A stretch of 64,000 nt of DNA, from contig VTFK01000188.1 in NCBI GenBank assembly GCA_009617715.1, positions 1,488,001 to 1,552,000 of the forward strand. The letters are read 5' to 3'. Each line of letters begins with the position of its first letter. The first letter of the stretch is position 1. The position numbers and the translations under genes were made by a program. The notes beneath the pieces were generated by a model that worked only from the letters and a program-made list of their open reading frames with translations, was not told the DNA's origin and searched no databases. Source of the DNA: Plectrocnemia conspersa. Taxonomy: Eukaryota > Arthropoda > Insecta > Trichoptera > Polycentropodidae. Of this stretch, positions 22,566 through 34,503 are shown piece by piece.

Positions 22566-23777
22566 ACAAAATGTATGCATGTAGGCTTGGTCTGTGATAT
22601 ATAATATAAAGTATTAAATTAAATATATGTAGCGGTTATTAATAAAGTTTAGTTTATATATTCATCATCTATTCTATTAAATATAGATATTGTAAACAAA
22701 TAACTAATATAAACGACAAAGAGCGAATATGTGCTGATTTTCGATTTTTTATCTATATTTTTATATTCAGATTCTGAATATTTATAGCAATCGTTTAACT
22801 ACTTTCACCTGACTGGTAAATCTTGTATCAACTCTATTGTGCAACAATCAAGATTTTCTTGTTTTTCTTACTGACCAGAGATGTTGAGATAATAATGGAA
22901 AAGTGGGTCAAGATCTACGAATTATCTCATCAATTTATGTAATTAATATGAATATTGATCACGTATGCATGTATTTATAATTAATTACAATTTATAGTGA
23001 ATCATACCTACTATAAAACCGCTATAATAAATTCTATTTTGTGAGCAAATCTGAATTATTAGATAATATAAACAAAGCGTCATTGTTTTACAAATAGTAT
23101 ATACATACTAGAAAATCGCCTTCTGGTTTTTTAAATATAACATGTTGTATTGACGCTGTAAGTTATAGTTATTAGTACAATTTAACAAATTTTATTGGCA
23201 AATATAAATGTAGAAATTTAATATAGTACTACTTGAAATGAAAGTGTTATCAATGGTTGACTTGAAAGAAACCAATGTTTATCAAATGTTTATCGCAATA
23301 AATTAACACAGCGTATTAGAAGCACGCACGCACGCACATACATCAACAAACAGTGCTTGATTTTTAACCATTTGTCAACTTTAACAAAGCTAAATGTTGA
23401 AACTTTGTTGACGATCGTGACTTGCGTCTGAATTGTGATCGCTTTGGCAAATTGTTGCCCAGACAAAGGGCAGACGAATTTTACGACTTTGACATTTGAA
23501 CCGAGTAATATTCAAATTTTTACGCTTAGTTATTTTTGATTTATTATTATGGGAAATGAGGACATTAGTAAGAGTCTTACATACATTTTATATTTATAAA
23601 ATTTGCAATTTTTCAAGGTTTGTTCTAATATAGTTGCGTACTACTTTTATATATTATTTTGAGTCAGAAATCCGTACATTTAGACATTAGCAACAGAAGA
23701 CTATATGTATGTGATTTATTTTTTTATATGCTATCTTTTTTAAGGTAAAAATTAATATATATATATATATTGAGATA
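22566..23777. other. AT-rich intronic DNA
   Basis: No gene or repeat family recognised. A (GCAC)n tract lies at about 23322-23338, and a TA repeat at about 23755-23770 abuts the LINE that follows. Confidence 0.45.
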
Positions 23778-24784
23778 TTGAGATGGTTTAATAATTACTT
23801 ATATAAAAGAAAACAAAAAGTTAAGATAAATAATGTATGTTCTGAAGAGAGGTTAGTGTATTATGGAGTACCACAAGGGTCTAAATTGGGACCATTGTTG
23901 TTTGTTTTATATATAAATGATATAGTTAATAACGTAAGAAAATGTAAAGTTCATCTATTTGCGGATGACACATTGATCTATTGCATGGGTGATAACATTG
24001 AAGAAGTTGTGAGTAATTTGAATGATGAATTAGGTGTGTTAGAGATATGGTTAAAGAATAATGTACTTAAATTAAATGAGAATAAAACTAAATGTATGTT
24101 TATTAATTATAAAAAATGTGTTAGATGATAGTACCAAAATAGTAATAAATAACTCTAATATAGAAATAGTGGATAATATAAAATATTTAGGAGTAATTGT
24201 TGATACAAAATTAAACTTTAAAGAACATTGTAATTACATATTAAAAAAAATTAGTAGAAAAATAGGTTTATTATCTAGATTAAGAAATATATTAAGTATA
24301 AATAAAAAAAAATTAATTTACAATAGTATAATATTGCCCCATTTTAATTATTGTGCAACACTATTAAATATGTTGAATAAATTAGATAAACAAATGTTGC
24401 AAAAAATTACAAAATAGGGCAATGAGAGTAATCTTAAATAAAAAATAGATTAACTAATTGTAAAAGTATGATTGATAGATTAGAATGGTTGAATGTTCAA
24501 GAAATATTGAGTATGAATGTTTTAGTATTTATATATAAGTTAGAAAATAATATGTTACCACACTATTTTAATAAGTATTTAATAAGAAATAAAGATGTAC
24601 ATAAATATAATACTAGAAATAGAGAAAATTTAAAGATAATTAAGTATAAGAAAACGAGTACGGCTAGGGGAATTATGTACGGAGGTTTTAATTTATATAA
24701 TAGTCTTCCAAGAGAAATCCTGAAACAGCAAAAAAAATATAACGGGTTTTATAAATGGAATAAAAAAACACCTTCGTACATATA
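23778..24784 (+). pseudogene. LINE reverse transcriptase, C-terminal half (frameshifted)
   Basis: This would be part of the enzyme that copies LINE RNA into DNA at the target site. The first frame (23778-24128) has YYGVPQGSKLGPLLFVLYIN and HLFADDTLIY, the catalytic F-A-D-D box, then LKNNVLKLNENKTKCMF. A run of six As near 24112 shifts the frame relative to the sister copy, whose run is shorter. The next frame (24076-24417) has VDNIKYLGVIVDTKLNF and SIILPHFNYC. After a stop near 24415, 24468-24785 has RLEWLNVQEILSMNVLVF and GGFNLYNSLPREI. The endonuclease and the N-terminal half of the enzyme are missing. Coding DNA is extremely AT-rich. Confidence 0.88.
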
Positions 24785-24945
24785 GAAATAAAATATTATA
24801 ATATTAAGTTTTTATTATTGTATATTTTTTCTTTCTGTTATGTATTTTTTATATATTTTTATATATGTTTACTAAATTTGTTAGATGTAAAGATTAGCTA
24901 TTAAGCTAAATAAATTAATAAAATAAAATAAATAAATATTGATTA
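23778..24945 (+). mobile_element. 5'-truncated LINE, family 2, copy 1
   Basis: A non-LTR retrotransposon fragment comprising the second half of the reverse transcriptase, its C-terminal tail and the 3' end. The 3' end has a small hairpin (TTAGCT at 24894-24899 with AGCTAA at 24904-24909) followed by an (AAATA)n-like tail. It begins abruptly beside a TA repeat, as expected of incomplete reverse transcription. A close antisense copy lies at 55441-56840. The clade is CR1/Jockey-like; finer placement was not possible. Confidence 0.88.
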
Positions 24946-25690
24946 CGATTCGTGAAATTTAACTGGATAAAATATTTTTTCATTCCGGCGCTGTAACTCT
25001 TCAATCCAAAGCCATTAATTTTGATTCTGCAAATAATCTTATTATTGCACATAAAATATAAATACACAGTGGATTGATTTTGATTGCTTTTCTAAGATAT
25101 TGTAAATATGAGATGGTAATTGATGATATTTATTAAATTTTTGGAACATATCCTTTGAAACTCCTAGAAATATATTGAATGTTGTTGAAATAATATTTTA
25201 GAGTTGTTGTTTTCAAATATTGATTAATAGTCAACTTTAACGATCGTTGGTATAAATCTATAAAATTATTAATAATAATTTATCGTTTACTATTCTTAGC
25301 ACTTAAAAAAATACACGTTGGAAAAATCCTCATATTATATAACTTTTCAACAGAAATATTTTTTGTCGATATCTAAAAAGTGTATTATTTACTAGCAAAC
25401 ACATATATATATAATATACATATGTATATAGACATTGTAAAATAAAATTGAAATAAACCTGAACTAAAAATTCGTAAACAATATTCGTGCATGAATTGAG
25501 GGAAAAATACACGTGATATGTCGACACGTTTTCTGAAATTTACTTCAATGATATCAGTGCCGAAAAAGTTGACATTTAAACTAGATATACTTTCCACTCA
25601 TGTTTTGCAAATATTTATTTTATTAATTTAGGGCTCAGATGTTTGCTTGTCTATCAATATAATATGCCTTATGATATTAATGTAAATATA

Positions 25691-25950
25691 TTAGGTAATC
25701 CCGAAATTAATGTCGTTTTTTTTATGAAAACTTAAAAATCGCTTTTAAAGTTTTTTTTTTATTATTTTAATAATTCAAAATATAATTTCCTTCTGAATAT
25801 GTAACCTTATCTTTCCTCTCCGTCATTTTTTTATTTCCATTAGCATTAAATGTGTGAAGTTTTGATTAAAAATACCTTGATACCCCCTTTTTCATATCTT
25901 CTGTATTTTGGAGTTGTTTCATCGATCGAAATAAATAGGGATTACCTAAA
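25691..25950. mobile_element. mariner-like MITE
   Basis: Inverted ends TTAGGTAATCCCGAAATTAA (left) and, on the minus strand, TTAGGTAATCCCTATTTATT (right) bound about 260 bp, with TA at the left edge and AT-rich sequence at the right. TA targets and short ends of this style are typical of Tc1/mariner derivatives. No transposase frame remains. Confidence 0.65.
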
Positions 25951-27831
25951 ATTATTTTAATAGCCATCATTTCTTACCTGTTGTTGAAAACTAAATATTT
26001 TCTACCCTAAACAATACGACAAAATGAATATAGAATAAAATGATTTAAAACCACAGATCGCGACAACAATTAATATTTATCATTTGATTTCGCAAAGTAA
26101 AAAAATCAGTGTTATTTTAACTCTTACATATTTTTCTATATTGATTTTTATTGCTTCAGTTAAATAATATTTAAAATGGTAACTCAACTATTGGAACATC
26201 TTGTTTAAAATATGTGTTTTTAAGAGATTTTCTCTCGAACCTTATATCCTCGATTACAAGCAATATAGATATACATTTTTTTAAATGCACGTCCATAATT
26301 TAAAACCAACAGTGATATACTGAAAAGCCAAGTCGACCTTGCTACCAGAGTCCTTATTCACGGACGAATAATGGATTTTTATACACACAAAACCCTAGCT
26401 CGCATAAACCCTCCTTATCGATTGGCCGATAAAAAAAATCGTAACGCATAGCCTTTTTTAACGGCCGTTAACGTCAAGGGGCGAAACTACGTGGTGTGTA
26501 CGTGGAGCCAAAGCTCGGATTTGGCTTTGGATGTAAATACCGTTTAATTGAAAATCGATAGTACTGTTTGTGGTCAACGAACGCCGGTTGGAACGTGTCT
26601 AGCTGCTGCCAAACGATGTTGTGGTTAGCGACGTTAATCTCTCGGTTAGTTTAAACCTTGGGTTAGGTTATCATCACATTTATTTGGGCTTTCCATCGCC
26701 TCTGTGACGTTTCTTCTGGGGTCAGGAGGGTCCAAGTTTAACGAAGCGAGGCAACTGACTGTCTAGACCGGAGGTACGGAATGTAATTTATTTAGCCTTT
26801 TTTCTATTTTTCAAAGCGGAGTGAAGCTCTATTGACGCGTCTCGCAGTTTTACGATTGTCGATAAAATATTATATAAAATACTAACGTAATAAAATTTTT
26901 ATTTTTGGGAATTTAATCTTACGTAATTACAAATTATAGTAATACAACAACATGACCTTAATAAACATATAATTTAAAATAAATAGCAATATACAATTTT
27001 GCAATTTTGAACACTGATATATTTTATATAATATATAAACATTTCATAAACCGTTAATGTTACAAATACTGATTTGGGTTTTTCCTATGAATTACTTTAC
27101 GACAATGTAACTTTGAAATAGTATCACAACAACTTAGATTTTTTAGGATGTCATTTGAATATGCAGAGACTTCAATTCGAATATTGAAATATACAACTAC
27201 TTAGTAGAACTATTTGTAAATAGAATATTTTGACAATTTCTATTGCACTAATTCTGAACAAACGTTTCTCCCCGATGTACCGTTTCAATATCTACAGTTC
27301 ATCGTGATCATTTTTTTTGTTGGATTTATTTTCTTATCTTTATGTTATTGGCCATCGCTATAAATAATTAAAAAGTCACTTAACTGCTGAAATTCCAAAA
27401 ATTACTCACATTTATAAGGCTCGTATTAAATTAATTATTGTATAGAAAATTTACATTAAAATATATGTTCTAAATTTCTAAATTTATATTATAGTATATA
27501 TCAATTATAAAGAAACATATATCCGTATGCAAAAAAAATGAAGTTCAAAACAATTTTATATATTTAGATACATTTATAAAAATGACACACTATGAATCAT
27601 ATTACTGACAATAAAGCTCTCATTAACAGCAACTGAATGAGTCTTTTCGTCAGTAAGAATAATTAACTCATTTACTTATTTAAAATCTAAAACATGCAAA
27701 ATTATTTTTAAAACCAAAATAAATTACTTGATACTGTATATTTCTAACATAGTATGAAACTGTTTTTAATATTTTAACTATATTTTTCGATTCTTTATAG
27801 CTAGTTATTCCAAATTCGAATACTTTTAGAT
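25951..27831. other. intronic DNA with lower-AT island at about 26320-26830
   Basis: The island has near 45% GC, many CpGs (GAACGGCCGTTAACGTC-like, GATTGGCCGATAAAA), no repeat signature and no long open frame. It may be conserved regulatory DNA. The rest is AT-rich with nothing recognised. Confidence 0.35.
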
Positions 27832-27844
27832 GGCAGCCGGTCAA

Positions 27845-28000
27845 AAGAGCGTGCGTCAAATGAGCGCCGTCATATAAGCGCTGCATTATAAGCGCTGCTT
27901 CATAAGAGCGTTTACCAAAGTAGCGCTATCACAAAATAGCGTACGTCAAATGTGCAGTCATATGAGCGCTTAAAAAAAGAGAGCACGTCGTAAGAGCACA
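27845..28000 (+). repeat. AGCGC-unit array, left arm
   Basis: About eleven degenerate units in a row, each with AAAGAGCG, AATGAGCG, TATAAGCGCT or a close variant, spaced 13-16 bases. They share one orientation and alternate GTCA and TGC linkers. It is the mirror of 30085-30250. Confidence 0.85.
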
Positions 28001-28779
28001 AAAACAACTTGATATATATCAAGTAATGAATATTTTAGGAATTATGTGTACAAAATATAAGTAATTGTGAGAAATTTACTAAGAATTAAAATTCACGAGA
28101 TAAATTAGTATTTTATGTGCCAGAGCGCAATGACGATTAAAATGATTAGACAATAAAAATATTATTATTTATTAATTAAGAAAATAAATTTCAAAATATA
28201 GTTTTGTTCAGCCCCCCCTAACCCCCATATTATCAACATGTAATAAAAGTATATATTTTTCACTATTTTCAACAAAAGAACGTCATTTGAAAATGTCGTA
28301 AATTTGGCACATATAAATTAGATTTAAATAATATAAAACTTGAAATCATCGACATTATACTTTTAGAAGGTCAACAAGTCAACAACAAAGGTGACCTTCG
28401 TGTCACTCTCGCATTAAAATAAATCGAACGAGAGATACATATTTAAAAATAAGCAAACAACTTGCATTAAAATAATTCGAATTAGAGATAAATATTTTAA
28501 AAATAGACAAAGAGGTGAATGACATTTGTTATTTTTAATGAAGCATAACCTTGAATTGTCTGGATGCATCTAGAAATATTTAAAAAGAATACCAGTAGCT
28601 AAGCGACCACGGTCGTAAACGGATGAATAAATTGTTTTGTTACATTTTTATCGAATAAGTGTTCTTTATAATAATATCCGTTTCGACGTTTTTAATTATA
28701 AAGTGATAGTGTAATTTAGTGTATGTGTTAGAATTAAGCAGTGTATAATTCAAATTAGTGTTTATAATATTGTTACTAT

Positions 28780-28862
28780 GCAAGGCAAGCGACGCGATGC
28801 GACGCGTCCCTTCCCCCGCCGGCCTCGCGGGGCCGATTGACGCCGAAAGCGCGATATTTACA
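28780..28862. other. GC-rich patch inside the long-TIR element
   Basis: CCCTTCCCCCGCCGGCCTCG and neighbouring GCGACGCGATGCGACGCG stand out at well over 60% GC within an element that is otherwise about 70% AT. A 108-codon minus-strand frame crosses it without familiar motifs. It may be captured host or other foreign DNA; that is inference. Confidence 0.4.
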
Positions 28863-30084
28863 ATTCTAGGTATATGCGGTTGACAAGGTAATGTCTTTGG
28901 AATTTTCTGTGTCATATAGTTAACCCTTTGTGCTAGTAACTCAATATCGTATTCCAAGCGTTGCACTCAAAACTTTCAACGCATTTATTGGCTTTGTGTT
29001 GGAGCTAATTTTGCCAATTTCAATTTATTAATGGTAAAAAAGCTTCTGGTAGACACTGTTAAGTAATATTGAATTCTAAACTTATGCAAATAAGTCAATA
29101 ATCTTAAATTTACGAGTGTAAGTTTATTGTAAAATTTTTCATCTGAATATGGCCGAATCGAGCTGTGTTAAGACCGCATAACGCTTACTTGACAGTTTTA
29201 AGTTATTAATTATTCCTCTTAAACTGATTTTTTCCTTCAAAGGTAACTATATTTTTATGATATGGGATGAAACGGGATTATATGCTCTAATTGTGCATAC
29301 TTGTTACTTAATGTCTGTTATGAAATAAAAGGATTAGAAAAAATCTATTTCGCTCGCACTATTAAAATGAGCGATTGACAACTATAGATCTGGGTATCGA
29401 CATTTTTAGCGGCAACTCAAATAATAATATTAGTCTTTTCGAGCTAGTAAATTACTAAGAATTAGTAATCTGTGTTTTAATTATTTATAAATACATATAT
29501 TGATTTATTTTTACAAATTATCCATATAATTACGAATGACGATATAATAATGGACGTTTAAGAAAGTGACGATGAATTTGATATTAACTGTGTGATTATT
29601 ACTGTTATATTGTAGTAATAGTAGTAGGAATTATATCTAACTACTGAGGGGCCGTATACATGCCCTATTATACGCATTCATTGAAAGTCGAGTCGATAAA
29701 TAATAATATTTTATTAATAATTTAAAAAAAATATTTATAATTTATTATTTAATTAATAATATTAATATTTGTCAATTTAATGAAACATTATAAAACAAAC
29801 GTAATGACAAATTTTAAATCAGCGTTTCATTTTAGTACAAAATATATAAGTATATCGTACGTATGGGAATGGGGAGCCATACTTTCGTATGTACGTAATA
29901 ATTCATAAATAATAAAGTTTTCATTGACAAATCGTTTTAATCGTTAATACGCTCTGGCACATAAAAGATTAATTTTACCGCCTATGTTTCGTGAATTTTT
30001 ATTCCTTGTAAATTTTTCACAATTTACCTATATTTTGTATACCTCATTCCTAAAATATATATTATTTAATTTTCTTCAAGTATT

Positions 30085-30250
30085 TTTGCGCTCTTATGAT
30101 GTGCTTTCTTTTGTCAAACGCTCATATGACTGTCTGCGCATTTGACGCGCGCTATTTTGTTACAGCGCTACTTTGGTAAGCGCTTTTATGACGCAGCGCT
30201 TATAATGCAGCGCTCTTTTGACACACGCTCATTTGTCCGCGCTTATTTGT
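30085..30250 (-). repeat. AGCGC-unit array, right arm
   Basis: Inverted counterpart of the array at 27845-28000, unit for unit over most of its length (for example CGCTTATAATGCAGCGCT and GCGCTACTTTGGTAAGCGCT), with one additional unit near the outer edge. Confidence 0.85.
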
Positions 30251-30260
30251 GACGTTGCCC

Positions 30261-32705
30261 TTATACTTTATATTTTAAAGAATTTTATATTCTATATAAA
30301 ATAATAGCAAACGAAAGCTTTTTTATAACATATCACATATTAATGATAAATTAAATCATGTCGAAAGATTTTGGCAGTTCTATATTTTTTTAAATCAAGT
30401 TGAAATTTTCGTTTATTTCCAGCAAAAATATCCACAAAATAAAATTAGGGCAATAAATAAAAGAGCTGTGTTTTAATGAATATCATTACAATATAAATTA
30501 ATTGCACAATATATTAAATATTTACTTATTTATTTTAGGCCGTTAAATATATGCAATAATGATATATATATATGTATACGTATCTAAGATCGGGTTGAAC
30601 TCTTGGGGTTCAGATAAGTTCTTTAGCTAGACTAAATTGGAATTGGTTTGGCTTAGTTTTGCTCGGTACAAGTTTAGCTAGACTCGTTTATTCCTAGTCA
30701 GAAGCGAAATAAAAGTTTTGGAGGAAGTGCCGAAAGTAAGTGATTGATTATGGCAGGGTTTCTTTCCTTTAATAATGATTCAGTATCAGGGTGGAATCTG
30801 ACTCTTTGTTATTGTATAATACAGATCTAATAAAACTGTATAAATGCGTAACAGTAGATTCGAAATCAGTATATTTGGCAACGTAGTAATTTTATAGAAT
30901 GCATTCCTTCGCATTTGGTATTGACTTGCATTTGTTTTATGCAAGTTAATAGTTTTTTTTAATGTATGTTCACTCGGATACGTTTTTAACGCCAACGAAA
31001 AAATAGTTTTTAAGATAATTTAGGTCGCGTCAGAATATTATAGTAAAATAATAAATTGCATAGCGCAGATTATTATAAGTTTTTCTGCGCTCAAACGTGA
31101 AATAGTTTACAATAAATACTTCTGCTGATTTTACATATAAATTATCGTATTCTATATCTTTAAATTTAAATGATACAATATTCTTTACTTTTGCTTAATT
31201 TATTATTGATATAAGATATAACTCGATTTAGTTATGAAACTTTAATTAATGTTTCGCATAATTTTATATTATACAATTTCAATTTGAATAGCAAAATAAT
31301 TAATTATCAACGCCGTAAGATACCGTGTAAGTTTCTTAACATTTCAGTCATAAACCTGTTACAATAAAATCAGTAAATAAAGGTTTAAAAAAACGATAAA
31401 CATCATTAATTATTTTATTATTTTATAAAGCGTCTATCATGTGCATTGCATTAGCATATTTAAACTGGTACGCGCACCAAGGCTTGCAAACACCTGATCC
31501 GCAGTTTATATATGCATTAAAACCGAGTTTCGTTTCATTTCACCGCGGTCCAGTTATCCGGCGCAAAAACGGTTCAACTCGCTCGGAAAACTAATAGCCG
31601 CCGCTCTTTAGCGTTGCTGCATGCTTTTTTCGAATCGTCGGTCTGCAAAAATAGTAGCATTACTCAAAAAAATATTTTTTAGAGATAATCCCGTAATTAG
31701 TCATTAACATATGTAAATTTGTTGTGACAAAATTGTAATGAATTACCAATCAGTGTTGATTTGTTAATCTCACGAAAATTGTTACAAAAACAGAAGTTAT
31801 GATTTGAGTTTTATTTTTAATGGCCTTTGTAATTATATTAATTAACTTATCATTAGCAGTTGTGAAAACTTGTTATATTTTAGAAACCAAAATTTTGCTA
31901 ACATCATGTATTGTTTACATTATTATTTTACTGTTTTACAATCAATAATGTTGATCAGGAATAGTAGAATATCACTCGAAACTGTTTCCATAGCGTGAGG
32001 AAGTGGCTTTGCTCAATGATCAGGAGCGATTTTGATTCAGTGATTCTCGCCGCGGCATCACGCGATAAACATGATGATTTACGAACAAGTATTAGTTTTA
32101 TCAAAATGAAGAAAGGATGAACATTCTTTACACTAGTTTGCCTTTTTTTATACTCCTACTCTTTCAACTTTATATCGATGAAAACTGTTTGTTTTGAAAG
32201 TTTTCACTAAAGCTACCGCGATCGTTCATACTTGTCGCGGTGCTTTAAATCAAAATATAGTTTATATCAACGATTGGTTTAAACCCTAAGGTTGTTTTTA
32301 TTTTTAACATTTTCAAAATTACATTTTTTTGACTTCGGTCACTCTCATTTCAAACCGACGATATGCTGGGTTAAAATGCAATTTATGCAACAATCGACTA
32401 GTCGAAGCGTAATTTGAATGACAATACGATGCGTGCTATGACTCATGTCGTCGGAATCGAATCCTACACAACATAACGGTTGTTGTTTCAATGGAGGTGT
32501 TATGTGATGTATACATAGGTTTTAAGCCTTCTATTTAAATATGTAGGTAAAACTAGTTATATTTTTTAAACGTTTTTAGTTATTATTTGTTAATCTTCCA
32601 TCATTCTACTCAAGTGTCGAAAAAAAATATGATCTGAAAATAAAACAGTGTCTTGATTATTCTAGAAATTAAAAGATATCCATTATTAATGAAAATCTGT
32701 TTCAA
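30261..32705. other. AT-rich intronic DNA with island at about 31450-31660
   Basis: No exon or repeat family recognised. The island (CGCGCACCAAGGC, CACCGCGGTCCAGTTATCCG, AATAGCCGCCGC) is near 47% GC, without a long frame, and is a possible conserved non-coding element. Confidence 0.35.
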
Positions 32706-33424
32706 ATTTTGAGGCTAAAGAGATGTGATTTTGCAGTTAAAAATCTTGTCAGAGTTTATTTTATAAACATACATACATACATAAATTGTCACATATGTAT
32801 ATAAAAAAATGTAGATGCCGCTATCAGACGGTGGAGTTCAAATTACATGTCTTGGAAGTAGGAGAGTATTCGTTGGTGTTTCGAGTTGTAATATTGTCGG
32901 ATGTGATTTCCGTAGAGCGGCTGGGATTGTCGCATTGCTCCCTAGAGCCTAGACGACCCGCTGATGTCTCTCGCCTCGATACAGTCTCCTGGCTCATCTT
33001 TTTGTGGCGTTTATCACCGCGTCTCTGCTGCTGTGACAAATTGTCATATTTTATAATGCCGGTTCGAGCCAGCTCTAGCGAATCGCAGAGTCAACTGTAT
33101 CGCTTCTTTGATTTCACACTTCAAAATGTGTTTACATCTCACATTTGCCATTGCGGCGATCGGTAACCAAAATATATAATAACAATAATATTATGCGCAG
33201 GGCATAACGTAATATACAGCGCCTATCCTTTCTAAACAAAGAGTAGTTTTTTGCTGCTATTTATATGGATGTACTATTAGGTGATCCGTGTAATATTTTG
33301 TGTAATAATTTGTCACGAGTTGTGAATAGATTATGTGTGGCCTTACTTTAGAGACTTTTAATCTCTCTTTGTTTATTTAAATGATCGTTATAGTGACATC
33401 TAAATTGAAACAAATTGTACATGC
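32706..33424 (-). mobile_element. LTR-like dispersed block, copy B
   Basis: Collinear with 21879-22543: the same opening (GAGGCTAAA), the polyadenylation-signal region (TTTATAAAATAAACT on the minus strand, about 32757), the TATA-like motif (GGCATTATAAAATATG on the minus strand, about 33045-33062) and the same closing TAAATTGAAACAAATTGTACATG. A 126-codon plus-strand frame (32786-33166) lies wholly inside and is not kept in copy A, so it is chance. A (CATA)n expansion is present near 32769. Confidence 0.5.
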
Positions 33425-33593
33425 GGTTCAAACATTCACAACTGTATATTATATGTTGTGGTTTTTTATTGTCTTTTAAAGGTTTATTAGCTGAATTATT
33501 ATTAAATAAATTAAAAACATGACGCTTATCGAATCTCGAATAATTCAAGTTTCCTAACTAATAAATCGCCAACATAATGAAGTAATAACGACG

Positions 33594-33835
33594 GCGTGTT
33601 GCCATAACAAATTATTAATTACGATTATTATTGAAAGCCTGTAGGGGTGCTTGCTCCTTGGTTAATATTCGTGATTTGTGAACGTAAAGGTTCACAGTCT
33701 TATCCAGTCCATTAATCACACATACTTCGCTCAGTAACTTTATCACATTCTCCATCATTCGTGACGCGGCTCCATTACACGCAGTCTCATGACTACCAAA
33801 ATATGAAGAGGTCAATTTTCTACGTCGACCCTGAC
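33594..33835 (-). CDS. unrecognised small ORF or exon candidate
   Basis: On the minus strand the stretch from about 33830 to a stop near 33615 reads without interruption through LTSSYFGSHETACNG, SRMMENVIKLLSEV, VINGLDKTVNLYVHKSRIL and TKEQAPLQ. The composition is less AT-rich than the flanks and the residues look protein-like (amphipathic MMENVIKLLSEV). No family is recognised, no convincing splice sites frame it, and it lies just outside LTR-like copy B. It could be a transposon relic, a true exon on the minus strand, or chance. Confidence 0.25.
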
Positions 33836-34393
33836 GCTAATATTTTTTGGCATCATTACGCAATTACACGCGCGGATTTTCGCGGATAATTCATCACCAC
33901 ATTTTTTTCCGACTGTCAAGAGTTAATGATTTTATAATTTTAATTATTTAATTTAATTTATTAATATCTGAAAAATATTTTAAATAAAAAAATACGCTTA
34001 AATTAATTAGTATTTTGAGAATTTTTATCCCTTAATATTTAGTTGTGATAAAACTATTTTTTTAAATTTAAGTTTTGTTAAATATATTTATTTGGCTTAA
34101 ATCTATAAACCAAGAGTCTAGATAATATCAAAATAAGTAAAACTCAGTTATTTTCTATATTAAGTATTAGTTTACTCAGATATCATGCAATTTTAATTAC
34201 CATATATTTATAGCAGTATCACGCTATTTTTTATCAACATTAAATGTATTCGGATTTAGAAGGTTTCATAGTACATTACCAGAGTTTTGCTTTTGAAAGC
34301 TATAAGCGGTAAAATATTACACGGCTTAGTATTAAAATCAAATTCAATTGCACACAATTCAAAAACGTCAATATATAGTCACAACTACATAAA

Positions 34394-34503
34394 TTTGAGA
34401 GATGATAAGGGCATGCGTTCCGCACGCCATTATCTCTCACTCACTCTCGTCACTTAACACGCGAGCGAGCGAAAGGGATAGTATCTCACCGTACGCGCCT
34501 GCA
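34394..34503. mobile_element. foldback MITE, family B, half copy
   Basis: Contains the loop (ATGCGTTCCGCACGCC) and one complete arm of the element at 21021-21194 (CTCTCGTCACTTAACAC, GAGCGAGCGAAAGGG, ATCTCACCGTACGCGCCTGC). The other arm is missing beyond GAGAGATGATAAGG. The intact end matches the left end of the full copy nearly base for base, which fixes the true terminus as GCAGGYGCGTAYGGYGAGA. Confidence 0.8.

Larger units (their letters stand above)
27832..30260. mobile_element. 2.4-kb foldback-type element with long, array-bearing TIRs
   Basis: The first 350 bp (27832-28183) are matched in inverted orientation by the last 360 bp (about 29900-30260). The match covers a repeat array plus a non-repetitive inner part (TTTTAGGAAT, ACAAAATATA, AAAATTCACGA, TTTTATGTGCCAGAGCG, CGATTAAAA on both sides). 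The outer 170 bp of each arm is an array of roughly 13-16-bp units of the form GTCAWAWRAGCGCTR. Edges are GGCAGCC (left) and GGGCAACG (right, minus strand). The interior of about 1.7 kb shows no transposase. It carries a C-rich spot (28212-28225) and a strikingly GC-rich patch (28780-28860). Superfamily unknown; no target duplication confirmed. Confidence 0.85.

Noticed and set aside
28205..28226. CCCCCCCTAACCCCC as a telomere-like tract
   Set aside because: Not repeated, and the insect telomere unit is TTAGG; it is a single C-rich spot inside the long-TIR element.
28640..28966. 108-codon minus frame inside the long-TIR element
   Set aside because: No transposase or other motif; its length is explained by the GC-rich patch it crosses. 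Not listed as a gene.
32786..33166. 126-codon + strand frame
   Set aside because: Lies wholly inside LTR-like copy B and is not kept open in the collinear copy A, so it is a chance frame in GC-richer repeat DNA.
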